Shown here: piece after piece, positions 7,310 through 15,724 of the stretch
How the letters are laid out: every line of letters begins with the position of its first letter
How positions within the stretch are numbered: the first letter of the stretch is position 1
DNA from: Ferruginibacter sp. HRS2-29
GTDB taxonomy: Bacteria; Bacteroidota; Bacteroidia; Chitinophagales; Chitinophagaceae
Length of the DNA: 43,241 bases
Assembly (NCBI RefSeq): GCF_024343615.1
Contig: NZ_RJUB01000017.1
Span: 1-43,241, forward strand
Direction: 5' to 3'
Notes under the pieces: model-generated
Told to the model about the DNA's origin: nothing
Database searches by the model: none
Seen by the model: only the letters and a program-made list of their open reading frames with translations
Position numbers and translations under genes: made by a program

Positions 7310-9018
7310 ATACCGCCGACATCCAAAAAACACCCCGTACCTATTTACCCGCCGGTTTTTCGCCAGTAAACTGGGAAGTGACCGAACCCTATTTTAAAGA
7401 ATTGCTCGAAAGGCCGCTGACCGATAAGGCTTCGCTGGAAAAATGGCTGAGCGACCAGAGCGAGATTGAAGCCGCCGTAAATGAAGATGCCTGCTGGCGG
7501 CAGATAAAAATGACCTGCGATACGGAAAACAAGTCGCTGGAAGAAGCGTTTACTTTTTTCTGCATGGAGATACAGCCCAAGATACAGCCGTATTCCGATG
7601 CGCTGAACAAAAAGCTGGTAGCATCCCCATTGCTGAAAGAACTGGACGAAGAAAAATACCATACTTATCTCCGCAGCATCCGTAAAAACATCGAACTGTT
7701 TCGTGAAGAAAATATAGCCTTGCAGGCGGAAATAGCCGTGCTGCAGCAGCAGTACGGACAAGTAACCGGCGCCATGATGGTAACGGTTAACGGCAACGAA
7801 TACACGCTGCAGCAGGCGGCAAAATTCCTGGAGAACCCGGACAGGGGACTGCGTGAAGAAGTGTATCGCAAGATACAGGACAGGCGCCTTCAGGATAAGC
7901 CAACATTAGATGAATTGTACGACAAACTCATTGCGCTGCGCAACAAAGAAGCGCTGAATGCAGGGTTTGACAACTACCGCGATTATCGTTTTAAAGAACT
8001 CGGGCGTTTTGATTATACCAAAGAAGATTGTTTTCGTTTTCACGATGCGGTAAAACAACATGTGCTGCCATTGGTGAACGATATTTACCGCCATAAAAAA
8101 GCGGTGCTTGGGGTAGATACTTTGCGTCCGTGGGATAGCGATGCCGAGCCGGAAGGCAGTACACCATTGCGCCCGTTCAAAACCGGCGACGAGCTGTTGC
8201 AGAAATCGATCGATTGTTTTACAAAGCTGCGCCCCTTCTTCGGGCAATGCCTCGAAAAGATGAAATCGATGCACCACCTCGACCTCGAAAGCCGCAAGGG
8301 TAAGGCCCCGGGAGGGTATAATTGTCCGCTGGCGGAAAGCGGCGCACCATTCATTTTCATGAACGCGGCCGGGCAGATGCACGACGTGACCACCATGGTG
8401 CACGAAGGCGGGCATGCCATCCACTCATTTCTGGCACACCCGCTCCAGCTGAACGGCTTCAAAGAATACCCGATGGAAATTGCCGAAGTGGCCAGCATGG
8501 CGATGGAATTGTTCAGCATGGACCATTGGGAAAGTTTCTTCGATTCGGAAGAAGACCTCGTTAAGGCAAAAGCCCATCAACTGGAAAGGGTGATCACCAT
8601 TTTTCCATGGATCGCCATCATCGACAAATTCCAGCATTGGATATACGAGCATCCTGTTCATTTACATGAAGAAAGAACCGCAGCCTGGACGGCTATCCTG
8701 AAAGAATTCCAGGACGATGTATTTGATTACAGCGGGCTGGATGCTTACCGCAACAATGCATGGCAGCGCCAGTTGCACCTGTTTGAAGTACCATTCTATT
8801 ATATTGAATATGGCATTGCACAGCTCGGCGCTATCGGCATGTGGATGCAATACAAAAAAGACCCGCAGCAGGCGCTGGACAACTATTGCAACGCACTGAG
8901 CCTGGGCGGCACAAAAACACTACCCGAACTTTATAAAACCGCAGGGCTTGAGTTTGATTTTTCTCCGGAAAAAATAAAAGGGCTGATGGAGTTTGTTAAA
9001 TCACAGATGAAGTCATAA
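7306..9018 (+). CDS. M3-family oligoendopeptidase (PepF-like)
   Basis: 570 residues. The zinc site is HEGGH at residues 366-370, with the third ligand Glu394 in MEIAEVASMAMEL, the hallmark of thimet/PepF metallopeptidases. The helical N-terminal half and the C-terminal half match the full length of the family. There is no signal peptide, so it probably degrades cytosolic peptides. The start is placed at the ATG at 7306. The frame is open 47 codons further upstream, but that stretch is the translated heptamer repeat (HITHHTS units) and has no protein-like character. The TAA at 9016-9018 lies inside the next palindrome. Confidence 0.93.
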   Translation: MYTADIQKTPRTYLPAGFSPVNWEVTEPYFKELLERPLTDKASLEKWLSDQSEIEAAVNEDACWRQIKMTCDTENKSLEEAFTFFCMEIQPKIQPYSDALNKKLVASPLLKELDEEKYHTYLRSIRKNIELFREENIALQAEIAVLQQQYGQVTGAMMVTVNGNEYTLQQAAKFLENPDRGLREEVYRKIQDRRLQDKPTLDELYDKLIALRNKEALNAGFDNYRDYRFKELGRFDYTKEDCFRFHDAVKQHVLPLVNDIYRHKKAVLGVDTLRPWDSDAEPEGSTPLRPFKTGDELLQKSIDCFTKLRPFFGQCLEKMKSMHHLDLESRKGKAPGGYNCPLAESGAPFIFMNAAGQMHDVTTMVHEGGHAIHSFLAHPLQLNGFKEYPMEIAEVASMAMELFSMDHWESFFDSEEDLVKAKAHQLERVITIFPWIAIIDKFQHWIYEHPVHLHEERTAAWTAILKEFQDDVFDYSGLDAYRNNAWQRQLHLFEVPFYYIEYGIAQLGAIGMWMQYKKDPQQALDNYCNALSLGGTKTLPELYKTAGLEFDFSPEKIKGLMEFVKSQMKS

Positions 9019-9128
9019 TTAATAATGAATAATTAATAGTTAATAATTCATTTGGATCGAACCGCTTCTGTTAATTGAAAAACATTCGGCTGAAGGAATT
9101 ATTAATTATACATTATTAATTATTAATT
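9016..9128. repeat. AT-rich palindrome between convergent genes (TTAATAA units)
   Basis: The arms 9016-9049 and 9097-9128 are built from AATTAATAATTAATAAT-type units and are nearly perfect inverses, with a 47-bp GC-richer centre. Each arm contains the stop codon of its gene (TAA at 9016-9018 and the reverse TAA at 9123-9125). A bidirectional transcription end is plausible, although the stem is all A/T. Confidence 0.85.
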
Positions 9129-9545
9129 GCCTTCCGTGTAGTTTTTAAAATTATCCAATATCGCCTGCCAGCCCATCTGCTGCATCTCCACAGGGTTCTG
9201 TTCTTCTGCATCGAAGCTTTCGGAAATGTGGGTGCTGTCGCCATCGGCAATAAAGGTGATCTTTACCTTACGCTGATCGCCGAGTGTATATCCGATGTAG
9301 TTGTTTTCTTCAACAGCATCGTAAATGCCTCCAAAATCAAATCCCATACTGCCATCCTTTGCCTCCATGCGGGAGGAGAAACTACCGCCTGCACGAAGAT
9401 CGTTGCTGGCCGTTGGTGTATGCCAATCGGGTGATGCGAATGCCCATTTGGTGATATGCGCCGGTGTGTTCCAGTATTCCCATACTTTACTTACCGGTGC
9501 ATTTACGGTAGCCGTTACCGTTATGACTGTTTTTTCTGTTGACAT
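9123..9545 (-). CDS. SRPBCC / AHSA1-type ligand-binding protein
   Basis: 140 residues with the Bet v1-like AHSA1 pattern: an N-terminal strand (ITVTATVNAPVSKVWEYWNTPAHITKWA), a central DLRAGGSFSSRM strand pair, a GIYDAVEENNYIGYTL strand, and a C-terminal helix with GWQAILDNFKNY. Such small cytoplasmic proteins bind hydrophobic ligands or co-chaperone partners; the ligand here is unknown. It is a single-gene unit with its own candidate promoter upstream. It converges with the M3 peptidase gene across an AT palindrome. Confidence 0.88.
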   Translation of the reverse strand: MSTEKTVITVTATVNAPVSKVWEYWNTPAHITKWAFASPDWHTPTASNDLRAGGSFSSRMEAKDGSMGFDFGGIYDAVEENNYIGYTLGDQRKVKITFIADGDSTHISESFDAEEQNPVEMQQMGWQAILDNFKNYTEGN

Positions 9546-9579
9546 GGTGGCTCTGTTTTAGTGTGTGCTATCTATACCG

Positions 9580-9609
9580 CAAATATCCTGCGGATCTGTT
9601 ATGCTCAAA
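9580..9609 (-). promoter_or_regulatory. Candidate promoter of the SRPBCC gene
   Basis: On the minus strand, TTTG (9606-9609) is followed after 18 bp by GATATTTG (9580-9587), which matches the Bacteroidota TTTG-N19-TAnnTTTG pattern with one mismatch in the -7 box. It lies about 35 bp before the ATG at 9545. Confidence 0.45.
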
Positions 9610-9656
9610 AAGGCTTTACAGACATTCACCGGGGCTTTTGAGACAAAAATTTTGTT

Positions 9657-10406
9657 TTAATCTGGGAGGAAGCTCAGGAATTTTCCTTTTTTTCTTACAG
9701 ATACCATCACCTTGCTTCCATCTTCCATTTCCATATACCCGTTTTTGCCGGGATAATATTTTTTCATCTTTTTCAGGTTGACGATCCAGGAATGGTGCAC
9801 CCGTACGAATGTAGCTTCGGGCAGTTGCTGCTCAAATATCTTCAGGTTTTTTGAGCTCGTAAGCGTTTTGCCATTTGCCAGGTATAGTATGCTGTAACTG
9901 CCATTTGCTTCTATGCGGATGATATCCAACAGCTCTATGAACATTACACCGCCCGCAACAGGGATGCTGATCTTCTTATCCGCAAAAGCTTCATTCAGTT
10001 CTTTCATAAGGTTCGACACCGGTTCATTCGCCCCTTTTTGCACACGGATCTTTTTTTGAACCTTCTCCACCGCTTCCATGAGCTCAACGGTGCTGATAGG
10101 TTTCAGGAGATAATCCACCGCATTGGCCCTGAATGCCCTCACCGCGTATTCGTTGAATGCGGTAATAAAGATCACTTCAAAACTGATCGGTTTCAGCTGC
10201 TCAAGTAACTCGAAAGCATTGCCCTGGTTCAGTTCAATGTCGAGGAAAACAAGTTCCGGCTTCACTTTCCGGATAAGCTCTACCCCGTCTTTTAAGGTCC
10301 TTGCATTTCCCTGCATGAAAATGGTGGTTGCGCAATGCGTTTTCAGAAGTTCCTGGAGCAGTTTTAAATTTCCGGGTTCGTCTTCTATGTGTACGGCTTT
10401 AATCAT
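9657..10406 (-). CDS. LytTR-family response regulator
   Basis: 249 residues. The receiver domain (1-125) has the acidic pocket (IEDE near 7-10), phospho-acceptor Asp56 in LVFLDIEL and a conserved Lys in DYLLKPIS. The LytTR DNA-binding domain is at about 150-249 (IIRIEANGSYSILYL, FVRVHHSWIVNLKKM). Its start overlaps the histidine kinase stop by 8 bp, so the two are translationally coupled and form a LytS/LytT-type pair. LytTR proteins bind pairs of direct repeats about two helical turns apart; such repeats are present upstream of the kinase gene (13504-13565), which suggests autoregulation. Confidence 0.92.
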   Translation of the reverse strand: MIKAVHIEDEPGNLKLLQELLKTHCATTIFMQGNARTLKDGVELIRKVKPELVFLDIELNQGNAFELLEQLKPISFEVIFITAFNEYAVRAFRANAVDYLLKPISTVELMEAVEKVQKKIRVQKGANEPVSNLMKELNEAFADKKISIPVAGGVMFIELLDIIRIEANGSYSILYLANGKTLTSSKNLKIFEQQLPEATFVRVHHSWIVNLKKMKKYYPGKNGYMEMEDGSKVMVSVRKKGKFLSFLPD

Positions 10407-13400
10407 TGGTGATTATTTTATAGGGTAGCTCAATCGACACCTTTGTTCCTGCAGGATTACCGTCTTTATCATACAGGTCGTTGATCTCGGGTATGGTGTT
10501 TCTCTCTTCGGCTCCGGGCAACAATTCCAATCGCTTACGGACGATCTCCATACCATAACTTTTTTGCCGGAAAAAAATATTGGACCGGTTTGCGGGAGAA
10601 TGATCCCTGCCTATCCCGTTATCGGTGATAGTGCAGCGTATAACCGTACCCGTTAGTCCCAGCAGTATCGTTATCATCCCCTTTCTGTGTTCCAGGTGTT
10701 TGATGCCGTGGCGGATGCAGTTTTCTACAATGGGCTGCAGCATCATATTGGGTATTTCGGTATGGAAAATATCTATCCTCTCATCTGTTTCGATCCTGAA
10801 TTCGAATTCGCCGGGGATACGCATCTGTTCCAGCACCAGGTATTCTTCCAGGTATTCTTTTTCTTCGGAAATACGGATATAGGGCCTGGCGGAAAGCTCC
10901 AGCGTTTTGCGGATCAGCCGGGCAAATTTTACCAGGTGTTCATTTGCCTGTTCGGCTTTGTAGCTCAGGATGAGCTGCTGTATCGAGGTAAGGCTGTTGA
11001 AAATGAAATGGGGGTTCATCTGCGAACGCAAGGCGGTTTGCTCCAGCTCCAGCATTTTTGTTTTTTGGACGGCGCTAAGATTTGCTTTCCGGGTGATAGT
11101 CTTGACTCTCACTTTATAAAAAGTAATACCCCCAAGTATCAACAGTAGTAAGCTTCCCGTCTTTAACCACGTATTCTGCCACCAAGGTTCCTTTACTATA
11201 ATGGTCAATTTACAGATTTGTGAGAACCGGCGCTGGCTGAGGATCTCCGCTTTCAACTCAAGATCATATGTTCCGGGGGAAAGGTTTTCCAGCAATAGTT
11301 CTGTTCCGGTAATCGTTTGCCATGTAGTATCTGTTTTATTCAATCGATAAAAATAGTGGAGTTCATCTGTGGAGTTAAAACTGATAGCATCATAACCTAT
11401 TTTCACCCGGTTATTGCTATACGGAACGGAAATGGAAGTAACATCAAGAGTATCGCCTTTATAATAGGTGATCTTATTAATATACAAAGGGATCTGCGCC
11501 GGTGGTCGATTCAGCAAGACCTCGGGTTTTTCTATCACATATATTCCATTTCCGGTGGCTACCAGTACATTCCCCTGGTAAGCGATCAACTGCTTAATGT
11601 TGAAATTGTCTAACCCGTCGTTTTTGCCGATGTTGGTGATCGTATATCGCAATGGGTCAAAAGATTGAAAATGTACTACAGATATCCCCTTGGCAGTAGC
11701 TATCCATAATTTATCATCTTGCGGTAAAATATATTTTACAGAATTGCTTAACAGCCCTTTATCTTCCGTAATGTTACCGATGATGTTAGTATCTTTCATT
11801 AGAAGGACTCCCCCAAAGCGAAGGGCTATTACATATAACCCACTTTTCATTTGGCGCATATGTGTCACACCTTTTTGAAAAATCCCGGATCCTGGTTTAA
11901 AAGCAGTTACACTATCCAGGTTTTTATTCAATGTAAACAGCTTGAATAGAGTGGAAACCCAAAACTGTTGTTTTGAATCCATAAAAAACATCGTGACATT
12001 CACGCCTTGGTAATCGCTACCATTTTTGCCGATTGAATGATTAAAAAGCGGAACATACATCCCTTTATCGTTGGTTGACATGTCGGGGTCGTACCCCCTT
12101 AACAAATGCCCAAATAAACTAATGATCCGGTTGCGTGCGGGAAAATAAATCTCAGAAGAACTTTGTATAACCATTACCTTATTTGAAATGGAATGGTTTA
12201 TGGGTACCATTTTTGCCGTGTAATGTATTTTGGTATTTGTTGGTTTACAAGCCATGAATATAGTACCCTTATCGTTTCGTACCAGGTCTGATACATTCTC
12301 ATTATACTCAGATAGCAGATGAGAAACTTTTTTGTTCGTTAATTCATATAGACCATTTTCGTTTGTGAAAAGAAGCACACTATCATTAACATTGAGCATC
12401 CTGGATATTGGCTGCACAATAGCCTCATCTCCTTGCAGGTTGTAAATCTGGATATTTTTGAGATAAAACACCCCGCGCTCCAGTGAAGAAAACCATGTTC
12501 CTCCTTCATAATCAACCATGATGGAACTGATGCCCAATCCTGGAAATATATGCATATCCTCCAGTGGCTTAAGATTGCGGTTAACCAATACCGCCCCATT
12601 TTTAATCATCCCGATCCAGATATTTTCACCTGCGTTCTGTATACACAATATATCACTCGGAAATTTTTTTGTTAACAAGGTACCATCCGCATTCAGTCGC
12701 GTCAATACCCTCCCTGCAAAAAAATATATATTTTTTCCATCAAAGGTGCAACCGATATGATTGAAAGATTCAGAGACCGCAGGGCTCTTATATATATTCT
12801 GTATGTTGCCTTTCTCATCCCGTACTTCTATCCTCCATTCTTTAAACGAATTGAACGTCGTTCTTCGTGCGAAAAAACTACCGGGGCTTGTTTTTATCAG
12901 ACTAAACGTGTTGTAGTTTTTCTCTCTGGTTAAATAAATAAACTCTTGTATATGGCCTTCGGGAGAAATATCATAATTACTGTAATCACCTCCCGAACTG
13001 TTAATTTTCAATCCACCTTCCGGCGTAATGCAGGCATCCGAGATAAGCATGCCATTAATATACTTGGCAATGCTGTCATTATATCGGTAAGGATATATTT
13101 TTTCCTTTAAAAAATAAGACAATCTGCCTGTATGGGAAAAAAACCAGATACGCCCCTGCTCATCTTCCCTGATCTTAAAAACCACATTATCGGGTAAAGT
13201 GAAATGTTCCATCCGCGAGCCGTTGAAGCGTACCACCCCCTGATCGGTAGCCATCCAGATATAATCCCGGCTATCGCGAAAAACGGCATAAGCTTCGTTA
13301 CTTGGCAACCCGTCTTCCTGCGTAAAGTTCCTGAATTTCAGTTCCTTCTGCTGTGCCAGCGCACTACAAAACTGCAGCAGGGCCAGCATTACCATAAAAT

Positions 13401-13416
13401 AGATTCTACGCTTCAC
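10399..13416 (-). CDS. Beta-propeller sensor histidine kinase (LytS/YehU type)
   Basis: 1005 residues from a GTG at 13416. GTG is preferred over the ATG at 13395 because it supplies the positive n-region KRR of the signal peptide, which ends near SALAQ. A large periplasmic sensor of two-component propeller blades follows (TQEDGLPSNEAYAVFRDSRDYIWM is typical of blade 1). Next come a Y_Y_Y beta-sandwich (about 660-740), one membrane helix (WLKTGSLLLLILGGITFYKV) and a His-kinase domain with phospho-acceptor His803 in NPHFIFNS, then a GHKL ATPase with the DNGIGRD box. The signal is unknown; propeller sensors of Bacteroidota often respond to glycans or their fragments. Confidence 0.93.
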   Translation of the reverse strand: MKRRIYFMVMLALLQFCSALAQQKELKFRNFTQEDGLPSNEAYAVFRDSRDYIWMATDQGVVRFNGSRMEHFTLPDNVVFKIREDEQGRIWFFSHTGRLSYFLKEKIYPYRYNDSIAKYINGMLISDACITPEGGLKINSSGGDYSNYDISPEGHIQEFIYLTREKNYNTFSLIKTSPGSFFARRTTFNSFKEWRIEVRDEKGNIQNIYKSPAVSESFNHIGCTFDGKNIYFFAGRVLTRLNADGTLLTKKFPSDILCIQNAGENIWIGMIKNGAVLVNRNLKPLEDMHIFPGLGISSIMVDYEGGTWFSSLERGVFYLKNIQIYNLQGDEAIVQPISRMLNVNDSVLLFTNENGLYELTNKKVSHLLSEYNENVSDLVRNDKGTIFMACKPTNTKIHYTAKMVPINHSISNKVMVIQSSSEIYFPARNRIISLFGHLLRGYDPDMSTNDKGMYVPLFNHSIGKNGSDYQGVNVTMFFMDSKQQFWVSTLFKLFTLNKNLDSVTAFKPGSGIFQKGVTHMRQMKSGLYVIALRFGGVLLMKDTNIIGNITEDKGLLSNSVKYILPQDDKLWIATAKGISVVHFQSFDPLRYTITNIGKNDGLDNFNIKQLIAYQGNVLVATGNGIYVIEKPEVLLNRPPAQIPLYINKITYYKGDTLDVTSISVPYSNNRVKIGYDAISFNSTDELHYFYRLNKTDTTWQTITGTELLLENLSPGTYDLELKAEILSQRRFSQICKLTIIVKEPWWQNTWLKTGSLLLLILGGITFYKVRVKTITRKANLSAVQKTKMLELEQTALRSQMNPHFIFNSLTSIQQLILSYKAEQANEHLVKFARLIRKTLELSARPYIRISEEKEYLEEYLVLEQMRIPGEFEFRIETDERIDIFHTEIPNMMLQPIVENCIRHGIKHLEHRKGMITILLGLTGTVIRCTITDNGIGRDHSPANRSNIFFRQKSYGMEIVRKRLELLPGAEERNTIPEINDLYDKDGNPAGTKVSIELPYKIITND

Positions 13417-13503
13417 AACGCTAAAGATAAACGGTTAAATGCAATTATACCGTGGCTTCCGGCAGCTTCCGGCAAAAAAAATCAGGCGGGTAAAAAGCGG
13501 CTA

Positions 13504-13565
13504 CAGTTATTAAGTTTTTATTGCAGTTATCAAGTTTTCTGTGCAGTTATTTTCTTTCCAGCTAT
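13504..13565. promoter_or_regulatory. Direct-repeat array, probable LytTR operator
   Basis: CAGTTAT occurs at 13504, 13524 and 13544, spaced exactly 20 bp apart, with similarity extending into CAGTTATyAAGTTTT for the first two. A fourth, CAGCTAT, lies at 13559. Phased direct repeats about two helical turns apart with an ACAGTTA-like core are typical of LytTR-domain (AgrA-type) binding sites. The array lies 88-150 bp upstream of the GTG of the LytS-like kinase gene, so the co-transcribed LytTR regulator may act on its own promoter. Confidence 0.55.
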
Positions 13566-13682
13566 TTTCACATTACTAACCTATTAACAAACGTAAAGGC
13601 GTTGTTCACCCTGAAAATACCCTAATAAAATAGGATTTAATCCCTAGAAAACTTTTACCGCTTTAACAGCTTAATTAGCTAC

Positions 13683-13709
13683 GACCACCCCACAAGGTGG
13701 TCTTTTTTT
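13683..13709 (+). terminator. Intrinsic terminator on the plus strand without an upstream gene
   Basis: A 7-bp perfect stem, GACCACC/GGTGGTC, with a 6-nt loop is followed by seven T. The T-tract exists only on the plus strand. There is no plus-strand CDS between 13417 and this hairpin, and the next gene starts about 90 bp further on. It could end a small RNA or act as an attenuator before the 65-aa gene. Confidence 0.7.
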
Positions 13710-13799
13710 ACCCGTTATCCGCCGAAAAACAATAGAACATGTGGAAATATATTCCGGCAGCAAATTTGCATTACCTGTTGTAAATCAAAAAGCGACAGC

Positions 13800-13997
13800 A
13801 TGTCTACAGAAAAAAACGAACAGAAAAAAAACGAAACTGATTCCACGATAAAGCCCGAACCGGAAACCCTGCACACTACTGATCCGCAGGAAGAAATGAA
13901 AGGGCCCATCTCTTCACTGATGCAGAATACGAAAGAAGCATTTGAAAATGATGAAACAAAGGAAGAAGCGGATGAGAAGAAGGAGAAGGATATGTAA
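13800..13997 (+). CDS. Small highly charged hypothetical protein (65 aa)
   Basis: 65 residues, mainly Glu, Lys, Asp and Thr, with no hydrophobic segment and a C-terminus of repeated E/K. It is probably disordered and cytoplasmic. An AAATTTGC sequence resembling a -7 box lies about 30 bp before the ATG. The gene sits alone, directly downstream of a plus-strand terminator and directly upstream of TGATGTA repeats that begin at its stop codon. I do not recognise a family. The clear ATG, the promoter-like sequence and the absence of a competing frame support it moderately. Confidence 0.55.
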   Translation: MSTEKNEQKKNETDSTIKPEPETLHTTDPQEEMKGPISSLMQNTKEAFENDETKEEADEKKEKDM

Positions 13998-14265
13998 GAT
14001 GTATGATCTATGATGTATGATCTATGATGTATGATCTATGGCAACTTCGGGTTTACGGCACTTTTAGTAAAGCTAATTTTGTTTCACTCGTAAGAATCCA
14101 GATCAGAAATATTACATCATGGATCACCTGCCGTATATACCAATTATACCGCAACAGAAGGTTTCCCGCAGACCTTCTCATACATAATAGAAAAAAGAGC
14201 ATTCTTCTGTAGAAAGTCCCACTCAATGAGTTTCTGTGGTCGGTGGTCAGCCGTCCGTAGTCTAC
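13995..14265. repeat. Partial heptamer-repeat elements in the 275-bp convergent gap
   Basis: 13995-14040 carries alternating TATGATG and TATGATC units, starting on the stop codon of the 65-aa gene, followed by CTTCGGG. This resembles the left half of the elements at 7139 and 28819, but no matching right arm is present. At the far end, 14238-14265 reads as four degenerate heptamers: GGTCGGT, GGTCAGC, CGTCCGT, AGTCTAC. They end just before the stop of the CBM48 protein gene. The DNA between (14041-14237) has no supported gene. Confidence 0.6.
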
Positions 14266-14272
14266 CATCGTT

Positions 14273-15724
14273 TTATTCCACCCACAATATCGAATTCCCC
14301 GTGTTAAATTCATTCTGCTCCCAGAACTCATTCCCCGGGTCTATCACCCAGTTGCCATCAATGATGTATTTATAAAGATGTTTGCCTTTTGAAAGATGCA
14401 GTTTCAATACCCAGTCATCGCCGTCTTTGGTGAGCTTGTAGGCATTCGGCGACCAGCTGTTGAAATCACCCGACACAAAAACGGTCTTCGCGTTTCCATG
14501 GTTCTTCAGCCGGAAAGTGTAGTTAGGATCGAGTACAAAAATATCCCCGGGATCATTTCCGGAAAGCTCATTCCCTTTCGAATCTATCCACGTACCATCT
14601 ACAATAAATTTATACTCATAATTACCTGCTCCCAGCACATACGGTATCTGCCAGCCGGTCGGCGTCTTCGTCATTTCCAATTCAAAACTGCGAAAGTCGT
14701 TGAACGATCCGGCCAGGAACACTTTTTTAGCATCCGGCAATCCGTTGATCTGGAATATGATCGGTCTGCCTATGCTGATCACAGAATTGAATTCGCCGAA
14801 TTCATTCGGAAAACGTTTCGGATTTACCGGATCCACGATCCATTTATTATTGATCATGAAACGGTAAGTATAAGTACCCGTATCCAGGAACACCGGTAGT
14901 TCCCATCCTGTAGCGGTTTTGGTCATCCGCAGGCGGTCGCTTTTCCAGTTGCTGAAACTGCCCGCAACAAATACTTTTTTTGAAGTTGTATAACCATCCA
15001 GTTTAAACAACGTGTTGGTGAAATACCAGACGGAATTCGTATTTCCCTCGCCATCATTTTCTGTGGTGGCATTATCCGGATCGGTGATCCAGTTGCCATC
15101 CACTATAAATTTGTACAGGTATTTTCCGGGAGACAATTTTACCTGCAGGCTCCAGCCGCTATCGGTTTTTTCCATGGGCAAGGCACCGGTTTCCCAATTG
15201 GTGAAACTACCGGCCAGTCTCACTTTTCCAGCCTGGGGGCTACGCCTCAGCATGAACGTGGCGATGGAGTCTTTTATGGTAAAAGGAAGATCGTTCCTGA
15301 AAGAATTTATCCCGATCTTATCTCCCATCAACACCGGTGTAGCCGTAGGATTGAAATACACCCCCAGCCCTGCAATGCGGATAAGCTCCGCGGGGTCGCC
15401 CACATTTTCTGCTGCGCCAAAAGGTTTGCTGAGTATCACCGTTTCATGGTTCGAGGAATCTATTCTCCAGCCATGTTTTATGATCGAATCCTTGAAATTT
15501 TCCCGAAGGAGCCTCGGCAATGCCAGTTCGGCAAGGTCGTATTGATCTATGAATTCCTGCAGGCTCGCTTCCGGCAGTTTTTTGCCCAGCACAATCTGCA
15601 TACCGCCTTTGCTGATCACATATTTTTTTGCCGTAGGCTGGGCGTGCAACGGACTTGCCACCAGCATACATAGCATTAATGTGACAGCCCGCAGGATCTG
15701 ATATATGTGCCGGCTTATTTCCAT
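14273..15724 (-). CDS. Exported protein with four tandem CBM48/AMPK-type glycogen-binding modules
   Basis: 483 residues. The signal peptide ends near residue 29 (PLHAQ). A unique N-terminal region of about 125 residues is followed by four repeats at about 155-234, 238-320, 323-400 and 402-483. Each repeat has the pattern (V)FVAGSFxxW...MTKTxxGW...LxxGxYxYKFIVDGxWxxDP of the AMPK/CBM48 E-set domain. Repeat 3 has Phe instead of the first Trp. There is no catalytic domain. The protein should bind alpha-glucan or another polysaccharide outside the inner membrane. The gene overlaps the protease gene by 10 bp and is the last of the ECF-sigma unit beginning at 17924. Confidence 0.88.
   Translation of the reverse strand: MEISRHIYQILRAVTLMLCMLVASPLHAQPTAKKYVISKGGMQIVLGKKLPEASLQEFIDQYDLAELALPRLLRENFKDSIIKHGWRIDSSNHETVILSKPFGAAENVGDPAELIRIAGLGVYFNPTATPVLMGDKIGINSFRNDLPFTIKDSIATFMLRRSPQAGKVRLAGSFTNWETGALPMEKTDSGWSLQVKLSPGKYLYKFIVDGNWITDPDNATTENDGEGNTNSVWYFTNTLFKLDGYTTSKKVFVAGSFSNWKSDRLRMTKTATGWELPVFLDTGTYTYRFMINNKWIVDPVNPKRFPNEFGEFNSVISIGRPIIFQINGLPDAKKVFLAGSFNDFRSFELEMTKTPTGWQIPYVLGAGNYEYKFIVDGTWIDSKGNELSGNDPGDIFVLDPNYTFRLKNHGNAKTVFVSGDFNSWSPNAYKLTKDGDDWVLKLHLSKGKHLYKYIIDGNWVIDPGNEFWEQNEFNTGNSILWVE

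Larger units (their letters stand above)
13417..13799. other. 383-bp divergent intergenic region
   Basis: Between the kinase gene (minus) and the 65-aa gene (plus). From left to right it holds a possible minus-strand -7 box TATAATTG (13442-13449), a duplicated CTTCCGGCA, the 20-bp direct-repeat array at 13504-13565, and a plus-strand terminator hairpin at 13683-13709. No ORF is supported. The terminator has no plus-strand gene upstream of it, so a small RNA is possible. Confidence 0.6.
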
